Below are positions 24,892-32,947 of a DNA stretch of 64,000 bases, in pieces (the stretch's first letter is position 1; every line of letters begins with the position of its first letter). The stretch covers positions 85,964 through 149,963 of the forward strand of contig CAKPGU010000002.1 of the NCBI GenBank assembly GCA_934155265.1, written 5' to 3'. Under the pieces are notes generated by a model. It had not been told where the DNA came from. It did no database searches and was given only the letters and a program-made list of their open reading frames with translations. Origin of the DNA: an uncultured Clostridia bacterium (lineage in GTDB: Bacteria > Bacillota > Clostridia > TANB77 > CAG-508). The translations under genes and the position numbers were made by a program.

Positions 24892-26022
24892 TTAGTTCTT
24901 GTAAAATTCTTTAATTGCATTTATTACTTCATCTTGTTCTTTTCTTGTTAATCCATAATACATTGGTAATCTCACAAGTCTCTCACTTTCTGAAGTTGTA
25001 TATTTATCTTCTCCAAAAAATCTTCCAAATCTCATTCCAGCAGGAGAAGTATGTAATGGAATATAATGAAAAACAGCTTGAATTCCTTTTGATTTTAAAT
25101 GCTCTATTAGTTTTGTTCTTTCTTCTAAATTTTTTGTTTTTATGTAAAACATATGTGCATTATGTTTGCTGTATTGTGGAACATACTGTAATGTTATATA
25201 TCCATCCTCTTCTAATTTTTCTAATCCATTTTTGTAATAATTCCATGAAGTTAATCTGTCATTATTTATCATTTCTGCTTTTTCAAGTTGAGGATACAAA
25301 TATGCACAATTCAATTCACTTGGTAAATATGATGAACCATAATCAACCCAAGTATATTTATCAATCTCTCCTCTAAAAAACTTATTTCTATTAGTTCCCT
25401 TTTCTCTGATTATTTCTGCTCTTTCTACTAGTTCTGGATCATTAATTACAATTGCTCCACCTTCACCCATACTATAATTTTTTGTTTCATGAAAACTATA
25501 ACATCCTAAATCTCCAATCGTTCCTAAATACTTGTCATTATATTTTGCCATAATGCCTTGTGCAGCATCTTCTACTACTTTTAAATTATGCTCTTTTGCA
25601 ATTTTCATTATCTTGTCCATATCTGGAGAAACACCTGCATAATGAACAACAGCAATAGCTTTAGTTTTAGATGTTATAGCTTCTTCTATTTTATTTTCAT
25701 CTATGTTCATTGTTTTAGGGTTTATATCCACAAATACTATTTTTGCACCAACCATCACAAATGCATCTGCAGTTGATACAAATGTGTATGATGGAAGTAT
25801 TACTTCATCTCCTGGTTGTATATCTAACAAAATTGCAGCCATTTCTAATGCTGATGTACATGATGTTGTTAATAATATTTTTTTTGCATTAAACTTTTCT
25901 TCCATTAATTCACTACATTTTTTTGTAAATTCTCCATCTCCACAAATTTTTCTATTTTCCGCAGCTTTTTTTATACAATTAATTGATTCATCCATATAAA
26001 TTGGAACATTGAAACCTATCAT
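24892..26022 (-). CDS. DegT/DnrJ/EryC1/StrS sugar aminotransferase (ArnB/WecE-like)
   Basis: A 376-residue PLP enzyme of the sugar aminotransferase family. Signature pieces are TTSCTSALEMAAILLDIQPGDEVILPSYTF cut at the usual place, VVEDAAQGIMAKY, and SFHETKNYSMGEGGA, whose Lys binds PLP. The tail PLHTSPAGMRFG is close to the WecE/FdtB/ArnB group that aminates keto-sugar nucleotides. It should convert a nucleotide-linked 4-keto sugar to the amino sugar. The keto-sugar-forming dehydratase is not in the window. The ATP-grasp gene follows within 30 bp. Confidence 0.9.
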   Translation of the reverse strand: MIGFNVPIYMDESINCIKKAAENRKICGDGEFTKKCSELMEEKFNAKKILLTTSCTSALEMAAILLDIQPGDEVILPSYTFVSTADAFVMVGAKIVFVDINPKTMNIDENKIEEAITSKTKAIAVVHYAGVSPDMDKIMKIAKEHNLKVVEDAAQGIMAKYNDKYLGTIGDLGCYSFHETKNYSMGEGGAIVINDPELVERAEIIREKGTNRNKFFRGEIDKYTWVDYGSSYLPSELNCAYLYPQLEKAEMINNDRLTSWNYYKNGLEKLEEDGYITLQYVPQYSKHNAHMFYIKTKNLEERTKLIEHLKSKGIQAVFHYIPLHTSPAGMRFGRFFGEDKYTTSESERLVRLPMYYGLTRKEQDEVINAIKEFYKN

Positions 26023-26038
26023 ATTTCATCTCTTCTTT

Positions 26039-27394
26039 CTATATTTTTTTATATGTTGGTATTATATATGCAAAAATTGCTTTAAATGATATCATTATTA
26101 TTAGTGCAATTAACATTAAAACAATAGTATTTTTTATTTTTTGAGACTTAACAAATTTTTCTAATACCTCTTCTATTCCACTAACTAAAAAATATGTAAA
26201 TGGTACTATAATTCCCATTATGTATCTTCCTTGTGGTTGAAAATCACTGGTGTATGAATATATTATGCTTAAAGCAATTGGAATTATTATTGATATTACA
26301 AATATATAATTTAGTAAATATTTATTTTTTTCTTCATTTTTATAACTAAATAACTCTTTAAATTTTAATATACACCCAACTCCTCCAATTAGCCATATTA
26401 AAAAATATGAATAATATATTTTACTCGACATAATAATTGAATGATACCCAAATATACCAATAAAACTTTTAGCTGTCACATTCATCCATTTATCATTATG
26501 TAACATGTTCCAAAGACCTTCCCCCTCATTTTGTGGTGTTTCTCTAGTTGATGGTTTATATTCTTCCATTGCATATTTGTCACCATATTCGTTTTGTGTT
26601 CTAGTTCCTAGTATGTCTCCATCATATATTATTGCATTTCTAACAAACCACCATCCAGCTACTGCAAATGCCACAATTGAAACTATTATTGCTTTTTGTG
26701 CTATATCTTTTACTTTCATTTTATTTGATATTGTTGATACAAGACAAATTATTACACTACACAATATGTATCCATATGCATTATAATATGTTAATGCACA
26801 AAATCCAATAGCCAATCCTAATAATATACAATGTTTTGTTTTCCAATTACTCTCTAATCCCAAAATCCATAAATAAATTATCATTGTAGTCGCTAATATA
26901 GCAGTCGAATCATTATTTATATATGATGCTAAAAATGCTGTTATAGGCTGAAATGCAATTATAGTAATAAATAAATATTTATATTTTCCTTTATCTTTAA
27001 ATAATTTATCTGCTATTTTTATTACAAAATATATTGCCAAGGTCATACTTATTGTACTAACAAGTCTTGCCGAAACAACTAAAACAAACTGATTCGTTGT
27101 AAATATTGATGCTATCTTCACAAACACAGCACCTATCATATATGTAAGAATCGGCTGAAAAGCATAAGAAATTCCCCACATAGGATTTCTTATGCTTTCG
27201 TCTCTTCCATCAGGTATGGAATTATGTTCAAAAATATACTTACATATATCCCATTTCATTCCTTCATCAGGACATGAATTATAAGGTTGTGAAATTGTCC
27301 AAATTAAATAATAACAAAATACTCCTAGTAAAAATATCATTAATATTAATTGTTTGTGTTTTTTGCATTTTTCCACTACTTCATCCATAATCAT
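26039..27394 (-). CDS. GT-C membrane glycosyltransferase (PMT/ArnT-like)
   Basis: A 451-residue protein with about 10-11 membrane segments. The first outside loop (YNSCPDEGMKWDICKY) has the acidic Asp-Glu motif of GT-C fold transferases of the PMT/ArnT group, which use undecaprenyl-phosphate sugars on the outer face of the membrane. It starts one base overlapping the stop of the GT2 gene (TAATG), so the two are coupled. It should transfer the sugar made by the rest of the operon to a surface acceptor such as teichoic acid, polysaccharide or protein. Confidence 0.8.
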   Translation of the reverse strand: MIMDEVVEKCKKHKQLILMIFLLGVFCYYLIWTISQPYNSCPDEGMKWDICKYIFEHNSIPDGRDESIRNPMWGISYAFQPILTYMIGAVFVKIASIFTTNQFVLVVSARLVSTISMTLAIYFVIKIADKLFKDKGKYKYLFITIIAFQPITAFLASYINNDSTAILATTMIIYLWILGLESNWKTKHCILLGLAIGFCALTYYNAYGYILCSVIICLVSTISNKMKVKDIAQKAIIVSIVAFAVAGWWFVRNAIIYDGDILGTRTQNEYGDKYAMEEYKPSTRETPQNEGEGLWNMLHNDKWMNVTAKSFIGIFGYHSIIMSSKIYYSYFLIWLIGGVGCILKFKELFSYKNEEKNKYLLNYIFVISIIIPIALSIIYSYTSDFQPQGRYIMGIIVPFTYFLVSGIEEVLEKFVKSQKIKNTIVLMLIALIIMISFKAIFAYIIPTYKKI

Positions 27395-28341
27395 TATTTT
27401 TCAACCTTTTTACCTTTCTCTACTTTTTCTATGATATAAGGTGGTCTCTTTCTTGCTGCATCAAATGCCCTCCATAAATACTCTCCTAAAATTCCTATAG
27501 AAAGCATTATAACTCCAAATCCTACTAACATAATTATTATAATTGACGCATATCCTTCAACATCAATAATACCTGTCATTCTCCTATATATAATAACTAT
27601 AAGCCAAATTAACGCAATAAAAAAGCTTAGAAAACCCGCTGTAGTTATCATTTTTATTGGGAAATATGAAAAGCTTAATAATGAATCATATACTAATTTT
27701 ACTTTTTTAGATAAAGTCCATTTTGACTTTCCTATTTCTCTTTTTTTTCGAACATATGGCACTGTCGCAGTCTCAAAACCAGCCCATAAAATTTGACTCA
27801 TTAAAGACGTATTACATTCTTGCATTTTTACTAAAAAATCAATAACTTGTCTATCTATTAAAAAGGAATCAAACCCTCCTTTTGGCATATTATGCAATGC
27901 TAATTTTCTCATTAAAAAAGCATATAAATTAGAAAATGCTTTTTGAGTAACAGGTTCATCTCTATCAGCTCTTACAGCTAAAACGACTTTATTTCCTTCT
28001 TCGTACTTTTTCATCATATCTAATATCATTTCAGACGGTTCTTGTAAATCAGCTGCTTTTCTTACGGCACAATCTCCTGTACATTGTGATAATCCTGCTA
28101 AAATTGCAGCATGTTCACCAAAGTTTCTTGATAACCTCATAATTTTTATATTTGAATCTATTTTAGCTAAGTCTTGCATCACTTTATAAGAACCATCTTT
28201 TGAGCCATCATCCACTAATATTAATTCATATTCAATTTCGGCTGGCAATTTTGAAAATACCTTTTCCTTCAAATCTGCATATAATGGCAAAAGGTTATCA
28301 TGATTATAATATACTGGCACTACTATTGAGATTTTTTTCAT
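27394..28341 (-). CDS. Polyprenyl-phosphate glycosyltransferase (ArnC/GtrB-like)
   Basis: A 315-residue GT2 enzyme: IVVPVYYNHDNLLPLY start, ELILVDDGSKDGSY, and AADLQEPSEMI in the place of the metal-binding motif, then two C-terminal membrane helices (about 230-250 and 265-285). This is the ArnC/GtrB/DPM1 form that moves a sugar from its nucleotide to undecaprenyl phosphate. It is the first gene of the Arn-like operon and has an AAGGGG ribosome-binding site. Confidence 0.9.
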   Translation of the reverse strand: MKKISIVVPVYYNHDNLLPLYADLKEKVFSKLPAEIEYELILVDDGSKDGSYKVMQDLAKIDSNIKIMRLSRNFGEHAAILAGLSQCTGDCAVRKAADLQEPSEMILDMMKKYEEGNKVVLAVRADRDEPVTQKAFSNLYAFLMRKLALHNMPKGGFDSFLIDRQVIDFLVKMQECNTSLMSQILWAGFETATVPYVRKKREIGKSKWTLSKKVKLVYDSLLSFSYFPIKMITTAGFLSFFIALIWLIVIIYRRMTGIIDVEGYASIIIIMLVGFGVIMLSIGILGEYLWRAFDAARKRPPYIIEKVEKGKKVEK

Positions 28342-28438
28342 TTTTTTTCCCCTTATTTCTATCTTTATTAACCTTTGCTATTCTATCACAATGAAATAAT
28401 TAGGTCAATGATATAAATAATTAATTAATAATTTTTAA

Positions 28439-28454
28439 GGGCTGTGAATTGTAA
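28439..28454. repeat. Short dispersed repeat, right of the Arn-like operon
   Basis: GGCTGTGAATTGTAAC, inverted and one base different from 22984-22999. It lies between the operon promoter region and the gene ending at 28473. Confidence 0.55.
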
Positions 28455-28472
28455 CAACTTATTATAAATGTT

Positions 28473-29024
28473 TTAAAACATTCCGCTCGTAGGAACATAA
28501 TCATTGCTTGGTGGCATTACAGAAGAATTATCAGGCTCAGTAGTTTCTTTTATTTCAGTTATATTAATAAATGGAATCTGTTCATTATGATATTTTCCCA
28601 TTTCGATAGTACCAGTAATATTAACCCATGTACCATTAGAAAAATCACTAGCATCTTTATACTCACATAAAAATCCCACCACAACAGACTGAGTTTTGCT
28701 TTCATTAATAAACATATCCCTAGCAATAACAAATTGCTCATTTTTAAAATCTATAACTCTATATATGTAACCTGTAAAATTAACCTTCATTCCAATATAC
28801 GAATCTGGATTATCATGTACAGCTTTTAATATGTTAGTATAATTATCTCCTTGAATTTCAGTTATATCTTTTGCAATTATACTATCTTTTACAATAAATT
28901 TTCCGCTTGTAAAAAATATTTTGTAAATACTTATTCCAAAAACAACCAACATAAATATTGATAGTACAACAATTATAATCTTTAGTGCTATTCCTCCATT
29001 TATTTTGAAATTGTATATAAACAT
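28473..29024 (-). CDS. Membrane-anchored OB-fold protein (DUF1980/TIGR03943-like)
   Basis: A 183-residue protein with one N-terminal membrane helix (about 12-35) and an extracellular domain. The domain (NPDSYIGMKVNFTGYIYRV, FVIARDMFI, VVVGFLCEY, GTWVNITGTIE and PFINITEI) matches the OB-fold C-terminal part of TIGR03943/DUF1980 proteins, often encoded with metal-related permeases; no such partner is here. The ATG at 29024 follows GGAGGACTTAAT; an upstream in-frame ATG at 29048 precedes that site and is unlikely to be used. Function unknown. Confidence 0.7.
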   Translation of the reverse strand: MFIYNFKINGGIALKIIIVVLSIFMLVVFGISIYKIFFTSGKFIVKDSIIAKDITEIQGDNYTNILKAVHDNPDSYIGMKVNFTGYIYRVIDFKNEQFVIARDMFINESKTQSVVVGFLCEYKDASDFSNGTWVNITGTIEMGKYHNEQIPFINITEIKETTEPDNSSVMPPSNDYVPTSGMF

Positions 29025-29104
29025 ATTAAGTCCTCCACTTCGCTTCAATATCTTTTTTATTAAGTTTATGTGTTAGTTCATAATTTATTCATGGAAAATT
29101 TTGT

Positions 29105-29162
29105 ACCGGGTACATTTTTGCCCAAAATTTTCCTCTACAAAATAGAAAAAAATGTACCCGGT
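29105..29162. repeat. 15-bp inverted repeat overlapping the end of the AI-2E gene
   Basis: ACCGGGTACATTTTT (29105-29119) and its exact complement (29148-29162). The right arm encodes the last residues (GPGTFF) of the transporter at 29135, so an inserted repeat seems to have supplied the C-terminus and stop. Confidence 0.6.
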
Positions 29163-30229
29163 CCATAATTTTCAACATTTCCAAAAATACTTTTTATAAT
29201 TATTAAAACAATTGGTCCAACAAGCATTCCCATAACACCCATTACTTTAAATCCTGTATACATAGCAATAAGAGTAAAAATAGGATGAATTCCAATTTTT
29301 CCACTAACAACCTTAGGTTCTAAGAACTGTCTAACAAGTGACATTATTATCCATAATATTAAAATTGCAACTCCTAGTCTCAAATCTCCATTTAGTGCAG
29401 AAATAATTGCCCATGGGACCATAACTGAACCTGAACCCAATATTGGCAATGCATCAACAAATCCTATTGCTAATGCAATTAATAATGGATACTTTACATT
29501 CATTCCAACAAATTTAAATATATATAATCCTATTACTGAAATTACAAATGATACTAATATTAGTATCATTTGAGCCTTTAAATATCCTCCAAGATTTCTA
29601 GTTATTTCTCTTATGTGAATTCCTATTTTTTGAACCCATTTTTTGGGCATATGCTGTTCCATAAAGTCCAAAATATATATTCTATCTGTACATATAAAAT
29701 ATAAAGAAAGAATTGTTATTACCATATATATCCCCATTGTTGGAATTGAGGTTATCATATCTATTAATTTTGTCAAAAAACTTGTAAGCCATTTTGATAC
29801 TTTTACTAAAAGTTCTTTTGATGTATCTTGCATTAAGTTTAATACATTTTTTGAAACATTTATTTTTGTTATACTCATTTTTCCTATTGCATCTTGAATT
29901 TGTGTATATGCTTTATCTATATAGATATTCAATGCTTGTAATAGATTTGTGGATTCTGAAATCAATGTAGTAGTTCCCCATATCACACTTCCTATTATGA
30001 TTGAAAATACTATTAAAAAAATTATTATTGAACTCATTTTTCTCGTCATTTTTGTTTTCTTCATTAATTTTTTTATTGCAGGTTCAATCATTAATGAAAT
30101 TAAAAATGCTATTAAAAATGGCATATAAAAAACTGACAATTTGATGCCTATGTATATTCCTATAATTATTAAAACTATATTTAACACTTTTCTAATTACT
30201 TTGTAAATGTAATTTAAATCTTCTGACAT
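29135..30229 (-). CDS. AI-2E family transporter
   Basis: A 364-residue membrane protein with about eight helices arranged as in the AI-2E (formerly UPF0118) family: a first pair of helices, a cytoplasmic charged loop (KKLMKKTKMTRK), a long amphipathic middle, and the conserved end SGKIGIHPIFTLIAMYTGFKVMG. Members move autoinducer-2, act as Na+/H+ antiporters or have unknown substrates. The last nine residues are encoded in a repeat arm and are not family-like. It has no obvious operon partner. Confidence 0.88.
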   Translation of the reverse strand: MSEDLNYIYKVIRKVLNIVLIIIGIYIGIKLSVFYMPFLIAFLISLMIEPAIKKLMKKTKMTRKMSSIIIFLIVFSIIIGSVIWGTTTLISESTNLLQALNIYIDKAYTQIQDAIGKMSITKINVSKNVLNLMQDTSKELLVKVSKWLTSFLTKLIDMITSIPTMGIYMVITILSLYFICTDRIYILDFMEQHMPKKWVQKIGIHIREITRNLGGYLKAQMILILVSFVISVIGLYIFKFVGMNVKYPLLIALAIGFVDALPILGSGSVMVPWAIISALNGDLRLGVAILILWIIMSLVRQFLEPKVVSGKIGIHPIFTLIAMYTGFKVMGVMGMLVGPIVLIIIKSIFGNVENYGPGTFFSIL

Positions 30230-30367
30230 TTTTCCTCTTTTCTATGTAAATAAACAAACTTTTCATATTGGGCAATTTTATAATCTCATAAATTTATATA
30301 AAATATTGAGAATATAATTGCACATGTTTAAATTTTATATTCCCAATATTTATTAATCTAACACTTA

Positions 30368-30814
30368 TTAGCCATTATTCTTAGTTTGTCCACCACATCC
30401 GCATATATCTTCTACTGTATTACAAAAATGATCTTCTCCAGTTTCTTCATTATATTGAGCTAAATCCCCAAGTGTTAATATTCCTATTACTTTGTCATTA
30501 TCTACAACAGGTATTCTTCTAATTTGATTTGATGCCATCTTTTTCTCTGCATCCCATACATCATCATTTCCATTACAAGTACATACATCACATGTCATTA
30601 TTTCACTTGCTGATGTATTTTTTGCGTCTTTATCACATGCAATTGTACGCAAAATTATATCTCTGTCTGTAATCATACCTACAATACAATTGTTTTGGTC
30701 ACAAACTGGAACACATCCAATATGATTTTTATTCATTAATTTAGCTATTTCATTTACTTTAGTTTCTGGTTTAACACAGCAAACTTCTCCACACATACAA
30801 TCTTTTACTTTCAT
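30368..30814 (-). CDS. Cysteine-rich CBS-domain protein
   Basis: A 148-residue protein made of two CBS motifs (about 1-60 and 68-125), each with the expected end: VGMITDRDIILR and IGILTLGDLAQY. CBS pairs bind adenosine nucleotides. This one has 14 cysteines, clustered at both ends and between the repeats (CMCGEVCC, CDVCTC and CGCGG), far more than usual, so metal or redox sensing is plausible. It is a single gene with flanking spacers of about 110-140 bp. Confidence 0.85.
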   Translation of the reverse strand: MKVKDCMCGEVCCVKPETKVNEIAKLMNKNHIGCVPVCDQNNCIVGMITDRDIILRTIACDKDAKNTSASEIMTCDVCTCNGNDDVWDAEKKMASNQIRRIPVVDNDKVIGILTLGDLAQYNEETGEDHFCNTVEDICGCGGQTKNNG

Positions 30815-30876
30815 ATCAACTTACTCCTTCTTACTTTTTTGAGAATTTTGTTTCTCTTTTATATTTTAGTCAAAAT

Positions 30877-30912
30877 AAAAAAGATTATTCTTGTTTTAGA
30901 ATAATCTTTAAA
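30877..30912 (-). terminator. Terminator after the zeta toxin gene
   Basis: AAAGATTATTC (30880-30890) pairs with GAATAATCTTT (30899-30909), followed on the minus strand by a T-run; it sits 20 bp after the zeta stop. Confidence 0.8.
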
Positions 30913-30929
30913 ATTTATGTATTTCTTAT

Positions 30930-31871
30930 TTATTTTTCATCGCAACATTTAACACATTCATCAACTTCTTTTATATACTCTTCTTCTAGCTCATTTAATC
31001 TTTTTAAATAATCATTTTTCATATTTTCATCTTCAATTAAATTCTCTATTTTTTGTCTTGCTTCCATTATTCTTTGTAAATACTTGGATGGCTCTGCAAT
31101 TATCTTTTTTCTTTCCTTTGCTCTTTCTCTAATTACAGCTTCCTGTGCACAAGAATAATTATCATATCCATTTTCATATATTAATTTTGGAAAATCTGCA
31201 CTTTTTCCTCTAACAAATACTTTTATATTATCACAAAGTCCTCTTTTATTTAATTCTGTTATCTCATCTAAAAAACGATCATACATATTATCATGGTTCT
31301 TCTTCATAACCGGTCTAGGTTCATATCCTGACTCTAATAATTTAACATCTCTTTCTATACATGATAAAAAGCTCTCATATTTATCTACAGCAATAATATT
31401 TACTTCTACATCATATCCTGCATCTTTAAATGATTTTATACGTTTATAATCTTGCTCACCTTTACTAAAAGTACACTCTCTTATTACATTAATTTTTTGT
31501 TTTTGTACCTCTTTTAAAATAACTCCACATGCAGGTGTAGCAAACTTTCTAGAAATTGAATAACATTCATCTGGTAACAATTTTAATAATTCATCATAAT
31601 ATTTATGATATGTAGCTACTTTATCAGTAGAAATCCCTACCGCATATTCATTTTTTTCTCCATATTCCTTTTGTATATATCTTTCAGAACTTGTTTTTCC
31701 TGCACCTGGTTGACCAATTATATATGATATTTTAGGATTTTTAGATGAAATATCATATATATTATTAATTTCTGGTTTTTTTATTTTTGCTTCTATTAAT
31801 AATTGAATGAAAAAATTTTCTATCCCTTCTTTTATATCCTCTTCTGTCAAACTAAATCTATCTTTATTCAT
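30930..31871 (-). CDS. Zeta-toxin-like P-loop kinase
   Basis: A 313-residue protein with an intact P-loop ISYIIGQPGAGKTSSERY (about residues 48-65) and the zeta-toxin layout: GISTDKVATYHKYY as the substrate loop, a central basic region RDVKLLESGYEPRPV, and a C-terminal coiled coil. Zeta toxins phosphorylate UDP-N-acetylglucosamine and block wall synthesis. A small ORF ends 2 bp upstream and has its ribosome-binding site arrangement in common with toxin-antitoxin pairs; AAGGAG inside that ORF serves this gene. It is a distant paralog of the zeta gene at 58966. Confidence 0.8.
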   Translation of the reverse strand: MNKDRFSLTEEDIKEGIENFFIQLLIEAKIKKPEINNIYDISSKNPKISYIIGQPGAGKTSSERYIQKEYGEKNEYAVGISTDKVATYHKYYDELLKLLPDECYSISRKFATPACGVILKEVQKQKINVIRECTFSKGEQDYKRIKSFKDAGYDVEVNIIAVDKYESFLSCIERDVKLLESGYEPRPVMKKNHDNMYDRFLDEITELNKRGLCDNIKVFVRGKSADFPKLIYENGYDNYSCAQEAVIRERAKERKKIIAEPSKYLQRIMEARQKIENLIEDENMKNDYLKRLNELEEEYIKEVDECVKCCDEK

Positions 31872-31873
31872 TA

Positions 31874-32044
31874 TTATTGCTCCTTATCTAGTTTGTTCAT
31901 ACTTATGCTATCTTCTTTATTTTTTATAATATTTTGAATATCTTTCATCAATTCTTTTGTATCTTTGTCTTTATTTTTCTTAATGCATCTTGATATCTTT
32001 AATTGAATTATATATTCTATTACTTCAAAATCAAGTTGATTCAT
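31874..32044 (-). CDS. Small antitoxin-like partner of the zeta toxin
   Basis: A 56-residue ORF (MNQLDFEVIEYIIQLKISRC... ending SMNKLDKEQ), two bases before the zeta start. It is acidic-basic and helical. Its first part, IEYIIQLKISRCIKK, resembles IEIMAYKIADCVNK of the antitoxin-like tail fused to MiaB (59856-60074), which also precedes a zeta gene. That shared position and likeness is the main evidence that it is an antitoxin. Confidence 0.6.
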   Translation of the reverse strand: MNQLDFEVIEYIIQLKISRCIKKNKDKDTKELMKDIQNIIKNKEDSISMNKLDKEQ

Positions 32045-32059
32045 TTTTTACCTCACATT

Positions 32060-32938
32060 CTAAATCCAGTTTTCTACCAATGAATCTTCTATTCTTAAAT
32101 TACCTTTTCCTATTGCCATTTCTATTCCAACTTTGTTTTTACCATGGTAATCACTTCCACCACTTCTTAATAGTTTTCTTTCATTTGTTAAGTTTAGAAG
32201 ATATTTAATTTCTTCTTCTGAAAATTCACTGTGATAACATTCTAATCCATCGACGTCATAATTAGTTATAATGTCATTAATAAAAGTTTCTTTGTCTTTT
32301 ATTGCCTTATATATAAATAAATGTGGCATAAATACTAATCCATCTGCATCTTTTATTGCCTTTATAGCTTCTCTTAGTGATGGATAATCTTCTCTTTTAT
32401 CTATAAATAAACAACAATTCGGATCACCACAATATTTTTTGTTAAATGTTGTAAAATCGTTTAATATATCATCTGCATATACTTTATTGTTTTCTTCATA
32501 TTTTTTTAAATCTGTATATATTGTAAAACTTGCCCAATCAGTTTTTGGATTCCATTGTATTTCATCTTTATTTGACAACTTAAATCCTATCTTTTTACAT
32601 GAGTCATATAGTTTATCAAAATACTTTTTTTGTAATTTTTCCTTTGATTTATCTTTATAGAACTCTTTAACCCATTTGCTCATCTTTTCTAAATCATATT
32701 TATAACCCAATACCTCAATACTTTTTCCATTATATATACATTTTATTTCAATTCCAGTGATTATTTTTCCTGAAAACATTTTTTCTAATCCCAAATCTCT
32801 AATTTCTTCATGTGCATGACAATTGTCATGATCTGTTATTGAAATATATTTTAACTTCATATTTTCAGCTTTTTTTAATAATTCCTCTGTACTATCTGAT
32901 CCATCAGAATTAGTTGTATGCATATGTAAGTCTATCAT
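32060..32938 (-). CDS. PHP-domain phosphoesterase
   Basis: A 292-residue PHP protein. The metal-binding motifs are HMHTTNSDGSD (residues 5-15), ITDHDNC (about 36-42), a central FMPHLFIY, and SGGSDYHGKNK near the end, the pattern of PHP enzymes that hydrolyse phosphoester bonds of nucleotides or 3'-5' phosphates. It shares its whole layout with the gene at 35333 (HMHTTYSDGTE, GGSDFHGK), so they are paralogs. Directly downstream of the alkaline-phosphatase-like gene (9-bp gap), with which it probably forms an operon. Confidence 0.85.
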   Translation of the reverse strand: MIDLHMHTTNSDGSDSTEELLKKAENMKLKYISITDHDNCHAHEEIRDLGLEKMFSGKIITGIEIKCIYNGKSIEVLGYKYDLEKMSKWVKEFYKDKSKEKLQKKYFDKLYDSCKKIGFKLSNKDEIQWNPKTDWASFTIYTDLKKYEENNKVYADDILNDFTTFNKKYCGDPNCCLFIDKREDYPSLREAIKAIKDADGLVFMPHLFIYKAIKDKETFINDIITNYDVDGLECYHSEFSEEEIKYLLNLTNERKLLRSGGSDYHGKNKVGIEMAIGKGNLRIEDSLVENWI

Positions 32939-32947
32939 AAATACCTC

